Shown one piece after another: positions 54,121-63,264 of a stretch of DNA of 64,000 nucleotides. A model generated the notes under the pieces. The model was not told the origin of the DNA. It saw only the letters and a list, made by a program, of their open reading frames with translations, and did not search any database. The stretch spans positions 434,001-498,000 of the forward strand of contig NZ_AP025285.1 in assembly GCF_023168405.1 (NCBI RefSeq), in the 5' to 3' direction. Each line of letters starts with the position of its first letter. Position 1 is the stretch's first letter. The DNA is from Leptogranulimonas caecicola (GTDB taxonomy: Bacteria > Actinomycetota > Coriobacteriia > Coriobacteriales > Atopobiaceae). A program made the position numbers and the translations under genes.

Positions 54121-57100
54121 ATGAGGAGATCTTCATTGGGCCAAGGCATGCGTAAGGCCGTCGCATTGATAGTGGCTTGTGCCCTGCTTTTTGCCGGGAC
54201 GCCTGCCTATGCGGCCGTGACCCAGGAACAGCTCGAAAGCCATGTGGTCGAGGGGCTCAATCCTGCCAATACCAAAGTAAACCTCTTTGACTATGACACG
54301 GGGGAAAGGGGTGCCGGCAATACCGATACGCTGGGAACCACCGGTGGGGCCACCCCTTCTGTGAATTACAACACGTGGCTCACCAACCCTGGCGGCATCA
54401 ATTACGGGCGCCTGCTTACCTTTGGCGACGGCATGCGCCACCTGGGTTACTGGAACCAGGGCATCGTGGCTGCTTATGGTGACATCGCGCTAAGCCGTCC
54501 CGGCATGCAAAACATCGTGGCCCCCACCCTTTCAGGCGGCTACCCCGTCATCAATGCCGATGACAGCTTGCTGGGCCCCAACGGCGGCGCCGTGGGCGCC
54601 TATAACTCCAATCCTGAGCTCTATAGCACCGCCATTCGCAACACCAACGAGATGATCTATGGCAATGCGGGTCCGCTCTACACGAGCGCGCTGGCCTCGA
54701 GCAGGACCAACCCGCTGTTCAACCCCGTGTGGGGCTGGAACATCGACCCTGCCGTGCAGGCCCAGGCGCTTTCTGTGGCAGCCGGCACGGGAAACATCGA
54801 TTTTGCCGCGCTCAACAACGACGTCACCATAAACTCCGACACTGCTGAAGGGCAAAACCTCAAAGCGACGCTTTCGAGCGGCTCCTCGCCGGTGGACTAT
54901 GCCCATGGCTACGAGCTGCCCGAGTCCATCCGCTCACTCCAATACCTCTTTGACCCTGATACCGAGGCTTCCGGCAAAGAGTCCTACAACAACGTTACCG
55001 GCCTGTTCCAGATGGACGACGAAGGCTATTACTACTACAACATGCGTGACAACTTCGCCCAATATGTGGAGGATCCCCAAGAGGGCAGTGACGGGCATTT
55101 CGTGCTCTACGACGCGCCGGCCGGCCTGCGCACCGACGGCACGAACTCCGTGGGCAACTTCTTCCCCTTCAACAGCGCAGCCAACGCCTTTAGCCTGGAC
55201 AACGGCCAGCTGCGAAACGCCTTGAACGCCAACAACCAGGGCAATGTCGAGCCTGTGGACCATCATTTGGGCATGACCGTCGAGACTACCTTCCGACAGC
55301 CCATCGACGGCAAGGTGGGCGCCAACCCCATGACCTTCGAGTTCGTGGGAGACGACGACGTCTGGGTCTTTATCGACGATGTGCTGGTGTTGGATCTGGG
55401 CGGCATCCACTCCGAGATCTACGGCACCATCGACTTTTCCACCGGCGATGTCAATATGGGCACCGCGTTCAACTCCAATGGCGAGATCTTCAATGCAGAC
55501 GGCTCCTATATCACCGAGCCGGCAATCAAAACCAATATAAAGAACATGTTCGACAGGGCGGGACGTTCTGGCGACGAGCGGTGGAACGGCAACACCTTTG
55601 CCTCCAATACCAGCCATACCTTGAAGATGTTCTACTTGGAGCGCGGCAACTATGACTCCTCGCTGGCGGTGCGCTTCAACCTGCAGGACACGCTCTATCA
55701 GCAGATCGAGAAGGTGGACCAGTTCGGTCGTCCTCTAGCGGGCGCAGAATTCGACCTTTATGCGGCACTCCCCACCGATGGCACCACTCCCTCTGTCTCT
55801 AACAGCAGCACTTATACTCTGGACAACGTGCAGGCGAGTGGGGCGGCGCTGACCCATCTGGTGACCGACGAGAACGGCATTGCCCGTTTCACAGATCCCA
55901 CCCTCCCAAGCCGTGACGGCTCCGCTCAAGAGCCCTTCAACTTCTCAGACCGCTATAACGAGAGCACGGGAGAGGGGTTGCTCTATATCCTGCGCGAGAC
56001 CAAGGCGCCCGAGGGCTATAAGTCAACCCCCCAAGACCTCTTGCTGCGATTTGAGCCTGACTACACGATGCTGGTGGTGAACAACCGCTATCAGGTTGGC
56101 GCTTACTCCAGTTTCGTAAGCCACATCTTTGGCAATAGCGCCCAGGTCTTCTATGGGCAGGTGGGTCCGGACGGCGGCTTGGTCGACCAGATCCCTGGCT
56201 CCAGCCCTGTTGCGGTGGCCGACCAGGAAGACGGGCTGGTCGTAGTAGTGCCCATGCTCAAGACCCGCGTGGGAGCAGAAGACCAATGGCTACCGCTCTA
56301 TGGTGACAATTTGGATGGCTTCAAGGCCATCCATTACGGGGAAGACCGCGATGCCGAGTATGAGTCCTTTAAGGAGCAAGTGCGCGTGGTGACTCTCAAA
56401 GGCGCCCTCATGCAAAGCGCCCAAGCGCAAAACTCTGTAAACGCCAACGGTTGGTTCCTCACCTGGGATCATGACACCCAACGTTTGAGCGGCTACCTTG
56501 AGAATCTTTCCGGCCGTGCCGATCGCTATCTGCTGCTAAACCCTGAAAGCGGCGATATGCGCAACTTCTATGCCATCATCAAACCTGAGGCGCTTATGCG
56601 CGTGCTTGGAGTTGATCGGGACGCGCTTCATGCCATGACCAGCGAGGAGCGCTATGAGGCCCTAGGCCAGAAGGTGGCCCAGGCGCTGGCAAAGGATGGG
56701 GGCCAGTACGGCGAGAACGTTAAGGCCATTCTGACTCAAATCAACCCTTACGACGACCCCGACAATCCTGACACTAACAACTATCTCACCCGCGGTTACA
56801 CTCCCTTAGATATCAAGCAGTTCGTACGCAATTTTCGTTCGCGCATTTACATCCCCAATGAGCAGCGCGAGCTGCGCGTGTCCAAGGTCGACCAGACGGG
56901 AGCCGGCCGCAACGGTGCGACCTTCGCTCTCTATGACACGCTAGAGAAGGCTCAGGCTGCAGATCCTGCTTCCGCCGTGGCCCAGGGCGAGACCGCCACG
57001 GTCGACGGCACTGACGGCATGCTCATCTTCGAGCCCACTCAGGGCCATAGGGCGACTGCAGGCTATGCCGACATGATCTGGCCCGACGTGGAGCTCTCCC

Positions 57101-58620
57101 AAGAGCCGGTGACCTACTACCTTCGCGAGATCAAGGCGCCTGAAGGTTGCGAGATCAACGAAGAGATCATCGACGTCAAGGTCGGTGTCTATTCCATCTA
57201 TGCAGATGCCGGCGTGCAAAACGACGGCGTCACCGTCATGGCCGGCGTAGGCAAGCTGGCCCAGACCATGGTCAAATACGCCTCCGAGGGCGACGTGAAC
57301 GTGACGTTGCGCGACATCACCTCCATTGCGCAGCACCAGGAGTCGGGCGCCTTCAGCCTCACCGGGTGGCAGGACACCCTGTTGCCCGACACCAACACGC
57401 TGCAGCTGCGCCGCTCCATGAACCTGCACTACGGCGTCAACGCGGTGGTGGACTATGGTTTGGGGGACAAGGACGGCGGCAAGAACTACATGCCCTTCTT
57501 TGTCACCGACACCGGCTACGTGCGCACACGCGTCCAGCAAAACCTCAACGCTCACCCCAACCCCGACGACCCCTACTACTCCACCGCCGAGTGCGACGAT
57601 CTGGGCGATCAGGACATCACCGGCCTGTTCAGCCTCATCAACACGGTGGTGGTGACCGATAAGGACACCACCAAGCCGGCCACCGGCGGCCTCAGGATCT
57701 CGAAGACCGTGGGCGGCGAGACCGCCACGGCAGAGGACTTCACCCGCCAGTATCATTTCACGGTGGAGTTCACCAATGAAAAGGGCGAATCGCTCCCGGA
57801 ATCTTTCAACTATTACGGCCGTGATCGTGCAGGTACCGTCAAGAGTGGCGACCAGCTGGTCCTCACCCATGCCGAGGAGCTGGTGGTTCTCGGCATCCCC
57901 GAAGGCACGACCTTCAAGATAACCGAAGCGGAGGCCAATGCCACAGGCTTCTATACCTATCCTGCCTCCGGGAAGGTGGAAGGGGTGGTGGCAGCCGACC
58001 AATTCAAGGGTGCCCGCTTCTTCAATTACCGCGGCGAGCGCCCTGACGACCCCAAGCTCGAGATTGTCAAAGAGCAAAAGACCGACGGCTCCGAGTTCAC
58101 CCGTGAGAAGCTCCAAGTAGAGACCGACACCTCGGTCACCTATCGACTTGCCGTCACCAACACCGGCGGCAGCACAGCCCATGAGGTGCAGGTGGAAGAC
58201 CTCCTGGAAGACGACCTCATCTATGTAGAGGGCAGCGCTTCTGACGGCGGCTCCTACGACGGCGCCAAGGTGACCTGGAATCTGGGGGATCTGGAGGCAG
58301 GCGCGACCAAGAGCGTCACCTTCCAGGTCAAGGTGCCCCAAGTGGAAGGCGCCAGGTCCTGGGAGAACCTGGGGACCGTGGTCTTCACCCCGCTGGGCGA
58401 GGAGGATCCGGGTGATCCCGTGCCTTCCAATGTGGTAGAGATTGAGAAGCCCGAGGATCCTGCTAACCCAAGCCTCCCAAATACCGGCGGGGGCAGCCAG
58501 AGCCAGACGAGCAAGATCGTTCCTACCGGCGACACCCACTCCCTGCTGCCTGCCATGATGGCCTGTGCAGCATTAGCCATCGCTCTGGTGGCATGGAAGG
58601 TCGCGCCCAGGCGCAACTGA
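54121..58620 (+). CDS. LPXTG-anchored surface protein with fibro-slime, SpaA-like and DUF11 domains
   Basis: 1,499 residues. Signal peptide MRKAVALIVACALLFAGTPAYA. A fibro-slime/PA14-like domain (residues about 375-500) has MTFEFVGDDDVWVFIDDVLVLDLGG. SpaA-like pilin domains with YILRETKAPEGY and YYLREIKAPEG (about 528-650 and 918-1030) suggest internal Lys-Asn isopeptide bonds. A further Cna-B-like domain starts near 1187 and a DUF11 repeat near 1308 (YRLAVTNTGGSTAHEVQVEDLL). The anchor is LPNTGGG near 1452, then a second VPTGD, a membrane helix and RRN. ATG 54121 follows GAGGAGAGGA. Probable wall-anchored adhesin or pilus-tip-type protein; no sortase gene is adjacent. Confidence 0.88.
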   Translation: MRRSSLGQGMRKAVALIVACALLFAGTPAYAAVTQEQLESHVVEGLNPANTKVNLFDYDTGERGAGNTDTLGTTGGATPSVNYNTWLTNPGGINYGRLLTFGDGMRHLGYWNQGIVAAYGDIALSRPGMQNIVAPTLSGGYPVINADDSLLGPNGGAVGAYNSNPELYSTAIRNTNEMIYGNAGPLYTSALASSRTNPLFNPVWGWNIDPAVQAQALSVAAGTGNIDFAALNNDVTINSDTAEGQNLKATLSSGSSPVDYAHGYELPESIRSLQYLFDPDTEASGKESYNNVTGLFQMDDEGYYYYNMRDNFAQYVEDPQEGSDGHFVLYDAPAGLRTDGTNSVGNFFPFNSAANAFSLDNGQLRNALNANNQGNVEPVDHHLGMTVETTFRQPIDGKVGANPMTFEFVGDDDVWVFIDDVLVLDLGGIHSEIYGTIDFSTGDVNMGTAFNSNGEIFNADGSYITEPAIKTNIKNMFDRAGRSGDERWNGNTFASNTSHTLKMFYLERGNYDSSLAVRFNLQDTLYQQIEKVDQFGRPLAGAEFDLYAALPTDGTTPSVSNSSTYTLDNVQASGAALTHLVTDENGIARFTDPTLPSRDGSAQEPFNFSDRYNESTGEGLLYILRETKAPEGYKSTPQDLLLRFEPDYTMLVVNNRYQVGAYSSFVSHIFGNSAQVFYGQVGPDGGLVDQIPGSSPVAVADQEDGLVVVVPMLKTRVGAEDQWLPLYGDNLDGFKAIHYGEDRDAEYESFKEQVRVVTLKGALMQSAQAQNSVNANGWFLTWDHDTQRLSGYLENLSGRADRYLLLNPESGDMRNFYAIIKPEALMRVLGVDRDALHAMTSEERYEALGQKVAQALAKDGGQYGENVKAILTQINPYDDPDNPDTNNYLTRGYTPLDIKQFVRNFRSRIYIPNEQRELRVSKVDQTGAGRNGATFALYDTLEKAQAADPASAVAQGETATVDGTDGMLIFEPTQGHRATAGYADMIWPDVELSQEPVTYYLREIKAPEGCEINEEIIDVKVGVYSIYADAGVQNDGVTVMAGVGKLAQTMVKYASEGDVNVTLRDITSIAQHQESGAFSLTGWQDTLLPDTNTLQLRRSMNLHYGVNAVVDYGLGDKDGGKNYMPFFVTDTGYVRTRVQQNLNAHPNPDDPYYSTAECDDLGDQDITGLFSLINTVVVTDKDTTKPATGGLRISKTVGGETATAEDFTRQYHFTVEFTNEKGESLPESFNYYGRDRAGTVKSGDQLVLTHAEELVVLGIPEGTTFKITEAEANATGFYTYPASGKVEGVVAADQFKGARFFNYRGERPDDPKLEIVKEQKTDGSEFTREKLQVETDTSVTYRLAVTNTGGSTAHEVQVEDLLEDDLIYVEGSASDGGSYDGAKVTWNLGDLEAGATKSVTFQVKVPQVEGARSWENLGTVVFTPLGEEDPGDPVPSNVVEIEKPEDPANPSLPNTGGGSQSQTSKIVPTGDTHSLLPAMMACAALAIALVAWKVAPRRN

Positions 58621-58673
58621 CCCAAGGAGGACGTACTGTTTGAAGGGGCTCGGAAACTCGTGACTTCTTAGAA

Positions 58674-58708
58674 GAAAGCCTTGGTCACCTGGTGGCCAAG
58701 GCTTTCTC
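58674..58708. terminator. Bidirectional terminator between the surface protein gene and murE
   Basis: GAAAGCCTTGG (58674-58684) pairs with CCAAGGCTTTC (58696-58706), and TCACC/GGTGG extends the stem toward the loop. In the minus direction TTCTTCT follows, so it also serves murE. Confidence 0.82.
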
Positions 58709-58774
58709 CATGCCAGAGAGCGTTGAGTCCCCGGCGTTTTGGAGCGAGCCGGAGGTGTCAGATGCCCCGCGATG

Positions 58775-60316
58775 CTAGTCCTCTTTATGCACCGCGTCGT
58801 ACCAGGCGATCATGTGGGCGCTGGCAGATACGTCTGACTCCTGCGGTACGTCTATGTTGTGGATGCGCACTGATCCCTCATCGGCCTTGCCCAAGAGACA
58901 CATCACTACAGGGGTTTTATCCTGTGCGGCCTGGGCCTGAGCCAACTCAAAGGCACGCAGCCGCGCTTGAGGGCGATAGGGGATCTTCTCATAGGGTGTA
59001 TCTGGTGCCACATAGGCGCTTATCTCGTCCAGAAGCGTGGTGGGGTCGATGGGACCAGGATCATCAGAAGTCAAAATAACGTAGTCTGAAAACTGCGACC
59101 CGATGCGGGGCAGGTCTTCATAACGGTCCAGTGCTTTGCCACCCGAGACGCCAAAGAGCGAGATGATATAGGCCGTGGGGAAGTACTGCTTCACGGTCTC
59201 GAAAAAGCGCCGGTAGGATACGTCGTTATGGGCGTAGTCCACAATGGCGGTGAGGCGTTTGTCGGCGGTGGAAAACAGCTCCATGCGCCCAGGTACTCGC
59301 ACGTTAGAGAGGATTTTCGTGCATTGCAGCCCGTCGACCCCCGATGCCTCGACGCAGGCGATGGCGGCCAGGGCATCCTCCACGTTGTGGGCGCCTAAAA
59401 GGTCGATGAATACCTTGGAGGCGCCTTGGGGGGTATGGGCCACAAAGCGGGTGCCTCCCTGCTGGGGTTTGATGCAGGACCCATAGACGTTGGCTGCAGG
59501 ATTATCCAGGCTGTAGGTAAGCGCGGTGGAGTTGCTGGTGGCAAGCGCGCGGGCAACCTCTGCATAGTGGTCGGTGTCAAGGTTCACCACGCAGGTTGTG
59601 GCTTGGTCAAAGATGCGCAGCTTGCTGTCCAGGTAATCCTCGAAAGAGGGGTGTTCCACCGGAGAGATATGGTCGTGCCCAATGTTGAGGAAGCATCCTA
59701 CCGAGAAGTGAACCCCCAGCGTGCGGTCGTATTTGAGCGCTTGGCTGGAGACCTCCATGACCACATGGGTGAGGCCTGCCTCCTTCGCATGGGCCAAGTA
59801 GCGCCAAAGGTCGGGGGCTTCAGGGGTGGTGTTTGCGGACTCGTAGGTGTTCACGCCGTCGAAGATGTCATGAGTGCCCATAAAAGCGCAGGGCCGAGGC
59901 AACACGCTGTCGAGCATGGAGCGAATGAGGCATGTGGTGGTGGTCTTGCCTTTGGTGCCGGTGACGCCAATGATGGTGAGGTCTTGATCTGGGTAACCCC
60001 AGGCGGCAGCCGAGACATAGGCCATGGCCTTACGAAGATCTGTGCATACCAGATGAGGGATACCAGGGGCTTGCAGAGCTAGCTCGGATTCTCTCTCAGC
60101 AGCGCAAAGATAGGCAACGGCACCCGCGCCAAGGGCAGCGTCCAAAAAGACTGGCTTAAACGCCGCGCCCTTGCACACAAAAAGGTTGCCAGACTCTACT
60201 GCGCGTGAGTCGCAGGCGCATCCATACACCTGACAAGATGGATCTCCCACCAGCGCGGTGGCAATACTTTTGCTGGTAAGAAGGTTGGCCAGGTCTTGAA
60301 GCGTGATCGAATTCAT
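58775..60316 (-). CDS. murE: UDP-N-acetylmuramyl-tripeptide synthetase MurE
   Basis: 513 residues. It adds the third amino acid to UDP-MurNAc-L-Ala-D-Glu in peptidoglycan synthesis. ATP loop IGVTGTKGKTTTTCLI (near 115), substrate site ANTTPEAPDLWRYLAHAKEAG, carbamylated Lys region SKLRIFDQA, LLGAHNVEDALAAIA and VDYAHNDVSYRR are all present. At the amino-acid selecting position the sequence is LTSDDPGPIDP instead of the DNPR of diaminopimelate enzymes, which points to a Lys- or Orn-adding form. ATG 60316 has a weak ribosome site. Other mur genes are not in the window apart from murI. Confidence 0.93.
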   Translation of the reverse strand: MNSITLQDLANLLTSKSIATALVGDPSCQVYGCACDSRAVESGNLFVCKGAAFKPVFLDAALGAGAVAYLCAAERESELALQAPGIPHLVCTDLRKAMAYVSAAAWGYPDQDLTIIGVTGTKGKTTTTCLIRSMLDSVLPRPCAFMGTHDIFDGVNTYESANTTPEAPDLWRYLAHAKEAGLTHVVMEVSSQALKYDRTLGVHFSVGCFLNIGHDHISPVEHPSFEDYLDSKLRIFDQATTCVVNLDTDHYAEVARALATSNSTALTYSLDNPAANVYGSCIKPQQGGTRFVAHTPQGASKVFIDLLGAHNVEDALAAIACVEASGVDGLQCTKILSNVRVPGRMELFSTADKRLTAIVDYAHNDVSYRRFFETVKQYFPTAYIISLFGVSGGKALDRYEDLPRIGSQFSDYVILTSDDPGPIDPTTLLDEISAYVAPDTPYEKIPYRPQARLRAFELAQAQAAQDKTPVVMCLLGKADEGSVRIHNIDVPQESDVSASAHMIAWYDAVHKED

Positions 60317-60396
60317 GAGATGTCCGTTTCGAGATTTGCAGGTTGTCTGTTTTGCCGAGAAGAGCCTCCCGCCTGTGTTAGACTTCTTTCTCGCAC

Positions 60397-60471
60397 GGGC
60401 GATTGGCGCAGTGGTAGCGCAGGTGCCTTACAAGCACAAGGTCAGGAGTTCAAATCTCTTATCGCCCACCA
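60397..60471 (+). tRNA. tRNA-Val (UAC)
   Basis: 75 nt. Acceptor GGGCGAT pairs with ATCGCCC, anticodon loop CTTACAA gives UAC, T arm AGGAG-TTCAAAT-CTCTT (one weak pair), CCA encoded. Divergent from murE. Confidence 0.95.
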
Positions 60472-60481
60472 GACTTTTACG

Positions 60482-60513
60482 AGGTCATCGGCTTGGTGTC
60501 GGTGGCCTTTTTT
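60482..60513 (+). terminator. Terminator of tRNA-Val
   Basis: AGGTCATCG (60482-60490) pairs with CGGTGGCCT (60500-60508) including G-U pairs, then TTTTT. Confidence 0.75.
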
Positions 60514-60600
60514 CTTGACTGCGGCCCTAGGGACCAAATGGGGCAATGGGTGTCTGGATCCAAGAACTGGACCGGCGTGCAGGAGAACCATGGGTGTTCC

Positions 60601-61329
60601 TTAGTGCCAGCTTGTGACCTTGCGCTGGAGCTCCAGGAGAGTGGCAAGGCCTGCTTGGCCCAAGTCCAATAGCTGGTTTAGCTGGTCGCGGGAGAACGCC
60701 ATCTGTTCGCCGGTGCCCTGGATCTCCACGATGGTGCCGGTGGCGGTGCCAACCAGGTTCATGTCTACCTCGGCATGGGAGTCTTCCTGATATGCCAGGT
60801 CCAATAGGCAGCGGCCGTCCACGATGCCCATGGAAACCGCGGCCACCTGGCCGATAAGAGGAATGCGGGGGATGCGGCCGGCCTTGACCCAGTGGGCCAG
60901 CGCGTCATGGAGGGCCACCCAGGCGCCGGTGACGCTGGCGGTTCGGGTGCCTCCGTCGGCCTGGATGACGTCGCAGTCCACGGTAACGGTGACCTCTCCT
61001 AGAGCCTTCATGTTCACCACGGTGCGCAGGCTGCGGCCAATGAGGCGCTCGATCTCCATGGAGCGGCCCTTGCGCCCCCGTTGCTCGCGGCGGGTGCGAG
61101 TGGAGGTGGAGGCAGGCAGCATGGCATACTCTGCGGTGACCCACCCCTCGTGGCTGCCTTTTCGCCAGGCTGGGACACCTTCTTCGATAGTGGCGGCACA
61201 TAGCACCCGGGTGTCGCCAAACTCAGCCAAGCAGCTGCCTTGGGCGTTTTTCATCACTTCTCGGGTGAGGGTTACGGGGCGCAGGTCGGCCGGCGCACGG
61301 CCGTCAAAGCGAGGGGCATCAATAGACAT
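60601..61329 (-). CDS. rph: Ribonuclease PH
   Basis: 242 residues, normal length. A phosphorolytic 3'-exoribonuclease that trims tRNA precursors. Typical segments: [101 protein letters not shown] and [18 protein letters not shown]. The RNA- and phosphate-binding arginines are present. ATG 61329 follows TTGGAG, 31 bp after murI; the two are cotranscribed, a common order in Actinobacteria. Confidence 0.96.
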   Translation of the reverse strand: MSIDAPRFDGRAPADLRPVTLTREVMKNAQGSCLAEFGDTRVLCAATIEEGVPAWRKGSHEGWVTAEYAMLPASTSTRTRREQRGRKGRSMEIERLIGRSLRTVVNMKALGEVTVTVDCDVIQADGGTRTASVTGAWVALHDALAHWVKAGRIPRIPLIGQVAAVSMGIVDGRCLLDLAYQEDSHAEVDMNLVGTATGTIVEIQGTGEQMAFSRDQLNQLLDLGQAGLATLLELQRKVTSWH

Positions 61330-61360
61330 AGATCTCCAATAAGTAGGGGCGTCGTCACGG

Positions 61361-62248
61361 TTAGGAGAGCTGAGGGACGCTCAGGGCTTCTAGCTCCTCC
61401 ACGTCCACATGCTCCACGCTCTCCAGGGCGCGACCAAAGATATATTCTCCGGCTACACAAAAAGCTGCCAGCTCAGAGGAGGTGGTGGCGAAGCGGTAGC
61501 GCGCATCGTGGGTGGCGTCGGCCAAATCGCAGGAGCGGGCTAGATACTCGCGCACTTCGCGGGCGGTCTCCTCGGCAGAACTCACAATGGAGACCTCGGG
61601 CCCCAACACCCGCTGATAGACCTGTTTAAGCAGCGGGAAGTGGGTGCATCCTAGAATCACCGCGTCGATGCCGTGGCCCATGAGAGGGGTGAGGTCTTCT
61701 TGGGCCACCCCAAGGATCTCAGAGGTGTCCAGATAGTCTTTATCGGCCATCCAGTCGCGCCCCATGGCATGGGGCGCGGCCACTGCGCGCTCCACGATCT
61801 CCACCGAGCGCGGGCTGGGCGCCTGCCACACCTTCACGCCGTAGTCCAGGGCGTGGATGGCACGAGGGTACTGCCCCGACTCGCAGGTGCCCTTGGTGGC
61901 CAGCACCCCCACCTTGCGGCTGTGAGTGGCCTGCACCACCGCCCGTGCTCCGGGCACGATGACGCCCAGCACCGGGATGTCCAGCATGTATTGGGCAGCC
62001 GCCAGGCCTGCCGCAGTGGCGGTATTGCAGGCGATGACCAGCAGTTTTACGTTCTGGCGCTCGAACCAGCGCGAGAGCTGCCCCACGAACTGCCGAACCT
62101 CTTTTTGGGAGCGCTCGCCGTAGGGGCACCGAGCCGTATCGCCAAAGTACACGATGGATTCCTGCGGAAGCTCCGTGGCAATGGCGCGGGCCACCGTGAG
62201 CCCACCCAATCCCGAATCAAACACTCCAATAGGACGATCGCTTGCCAT
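61361..62248 (-). CDS. murI: Glutamate racemase
   Basis: 295 residues. It makes D-glutamate for peptidoglycan. The opening [18 protein letters not shown] contains the first catalytic region (Asp-Ser), [12 protein letters not shown] the first catalytic Cys, and [11 protein letters not shown] the second Cys; [14 protein letters not shown] is also diagnostic. ATG 62248 follows GGAGAGAGG; the frame is open 67 codons further upstream through the motif-rich intergenic region but no start there is credible. First gene of murI-rph. Confidence 0.96.
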   Translation of the reverse strand: MASDRPIGVFDSGLGGLTVARAIATELPQESIVYFGDTARCPYGERSQKEVRQFVGQLSRWFERQNVKLLVIACNTATAAGLAAAQYMLDIPVLGVIVPGARAVVQATHSRKVGVLATKGTCESGQYPRAIHALDYGVKVWQAPSPRSVEIVERAVAAPHAMGRDWMADKDYLDTSEILGVAQEDLTPLMGHGIDAVILGCTHFPLLKQVYQRVLGPEVSIVSSAEETAREVREYLARSCDLADATHDARYRFATTSSELAAFCVAGEYIFGRALESVEHVDVEELEALSVPQLS

Positions 62249-62465
62249 GTCCGCCTCTCTCCACAGTATCAGGACCCCTATGGTGGCATAGTGACGTGTG
62301 GGCTCCGTGGACGGGCAGAGCTCGACGCTTCCCAGCTGCCCGTGTCGGCGTTTCTCGGTACCCTTAATGCCGAGAAGTCCGCACGCCTCACCCTGTTCTT
62401 TTGGCGCGCTTCTCACACCTTCCCTGCCGAGAAGACCGCGCCCTCTCACCTAGAAAGGATTCCCT

Positions 62466-63062
62466 ATGCCCGAGACCATCGTGGTTGCCACCGGCAATCC
62501 TCACAAAGTATCAGAGATAGAAGCGATTTTGGCCCCCGTCATGCCTGAGGTGGAGTTCAAGGCCTTAGGGGAGCTGGGGGAGTTCGACGAGCCGGAAGAA
62601 GACGGCGACACCTTCTTGGCCAATGCGCTCATCAAAGCCCGGGCGGCAGCGGAGGCTACGGGCTTGCGTGCGGTGGCAGACGATTCGGGCCTGGTAGTGG
62701 ATGCGCTGGATGGGGCGCCAGGAATTCATTCGGCCAGGTGGTGCGGCCATCATGGCGACGACGCGGCCAACAACGCCAAGCTGGCCCGTGAGATGGCAGA
62801 TGTGCCTGAGCCTGAGCGCACTGCCCGCTTCCATTCCTGCGTGGTGCTGGTCGATCCCGCCGACGGCTCTTATCTGGCTGGCGAGGGCGATTGCGAAGGC
62901 GCCATTGGCTATGAGGGGGTAGGGGAGCACGGCTTTGGCTACGACCCTTACTTCTTGCCTGAGGCCACGCCGGGGCTCACCATGGCCCAGCTCACCCCTG
63001 AGCAAAAGAATGCCATCTCCCACCGGTTCAAGGCGCTGCAGGCGCTGGCCGCCCAGCTCTAA
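62466..63062 (+). CDS. rdgB: Non-canonical purine NTP pyrophosphatase (RdgB/HAM1)
   Basis: 198 residues. It hydrolyses ITP, dITP and XTP to keep them out of nucleic acids. Family marks: VVATGNPHKVSEIEAIL, EEDGDTFLANALIKARAAAEATG, AVADDSGLVVDALDGAPGIHSARW, and C-terminal EHGFGYDPYFLPE with AISHRFKAL. ATG 62466 follows AGAAAGGA. It is divergent from murI, whereas in many Actinobacteria rdgB follows rph. Three copies of the dispersed motif or near matches lie in the 217-bp gap upstream. Confidence 0.95.
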   Translation: MPETIVVATGNPHKVSEIEAILAPVMPEVEFKALGELGEFDEPEEDGDTFLANALIKARAAAEATGLRAVADDSGLVVDALDGAPGIHSARWCGHHGDDAANNAKLAREMADVPEPERTARFHSCVVLVDPADGSYLAGEGDCEGAIGYEGVGEHGFGYDPYFLPEATPGLTMAQLTPEQKNAISHRFKALQALAAQL

Positions 63063-63264
63063 GGGGTGGGATCGAGGGCTCGCGCCATCTTAAAATCCTT
63101 GCGCATGCCTGGCGACCTATGCGCATCTCCTGGGTCACTGGGTGCCTTAAAGCCGGTATACCTTTGTCCATTTGTCGATTGCGACAGGCGCGGCGCGGGC
63201 CGTAAGGATTACCGTGCCATACTGGCGACTAAGAGTCCTAGAGTGCGGCTGAACAGGAGAAGCC

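Larger units (their letters stand above)
7287..62433. repeat. Dispersed motif TTCTCGGCA, often GCGGG(T/C)TTCTCGGCAG, at least 26 copies
   Basis: Exact TTCTCGGCA on the plus strand starts at 7567, 12074, 14575, 17083, 18382, 22798, 26524, 26793, 28161, 36935, 41450, 44033, 48600 and 57887. Its complement TGCCGAGAA starts at 7287, 18804, 26650, 27980, 34582, 37443, 43363, 44870, 51201, 60353, 62368 and 62425. A 9-mer should occur about 0.5 times in 64 kb on both strands. Twelve copies are intergenic although gaps are a small part of the window. Upstream flanks are G-rich (GCGGGT, GGGCGCG), and near matches with a final TA exist at 12105, 16829, 19708, 59702 and 62350. The arrangement resembles uptake-signal or Chi-type motifs; function is not shown. 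Confidence 0.85.

Noticed and set aside
56941-58539. 532-codon frame opposite the third surface protein gene
   Set aside because: Same codon-shadow effect; translation is rich in Gly, Val, His and Leu with no domains.
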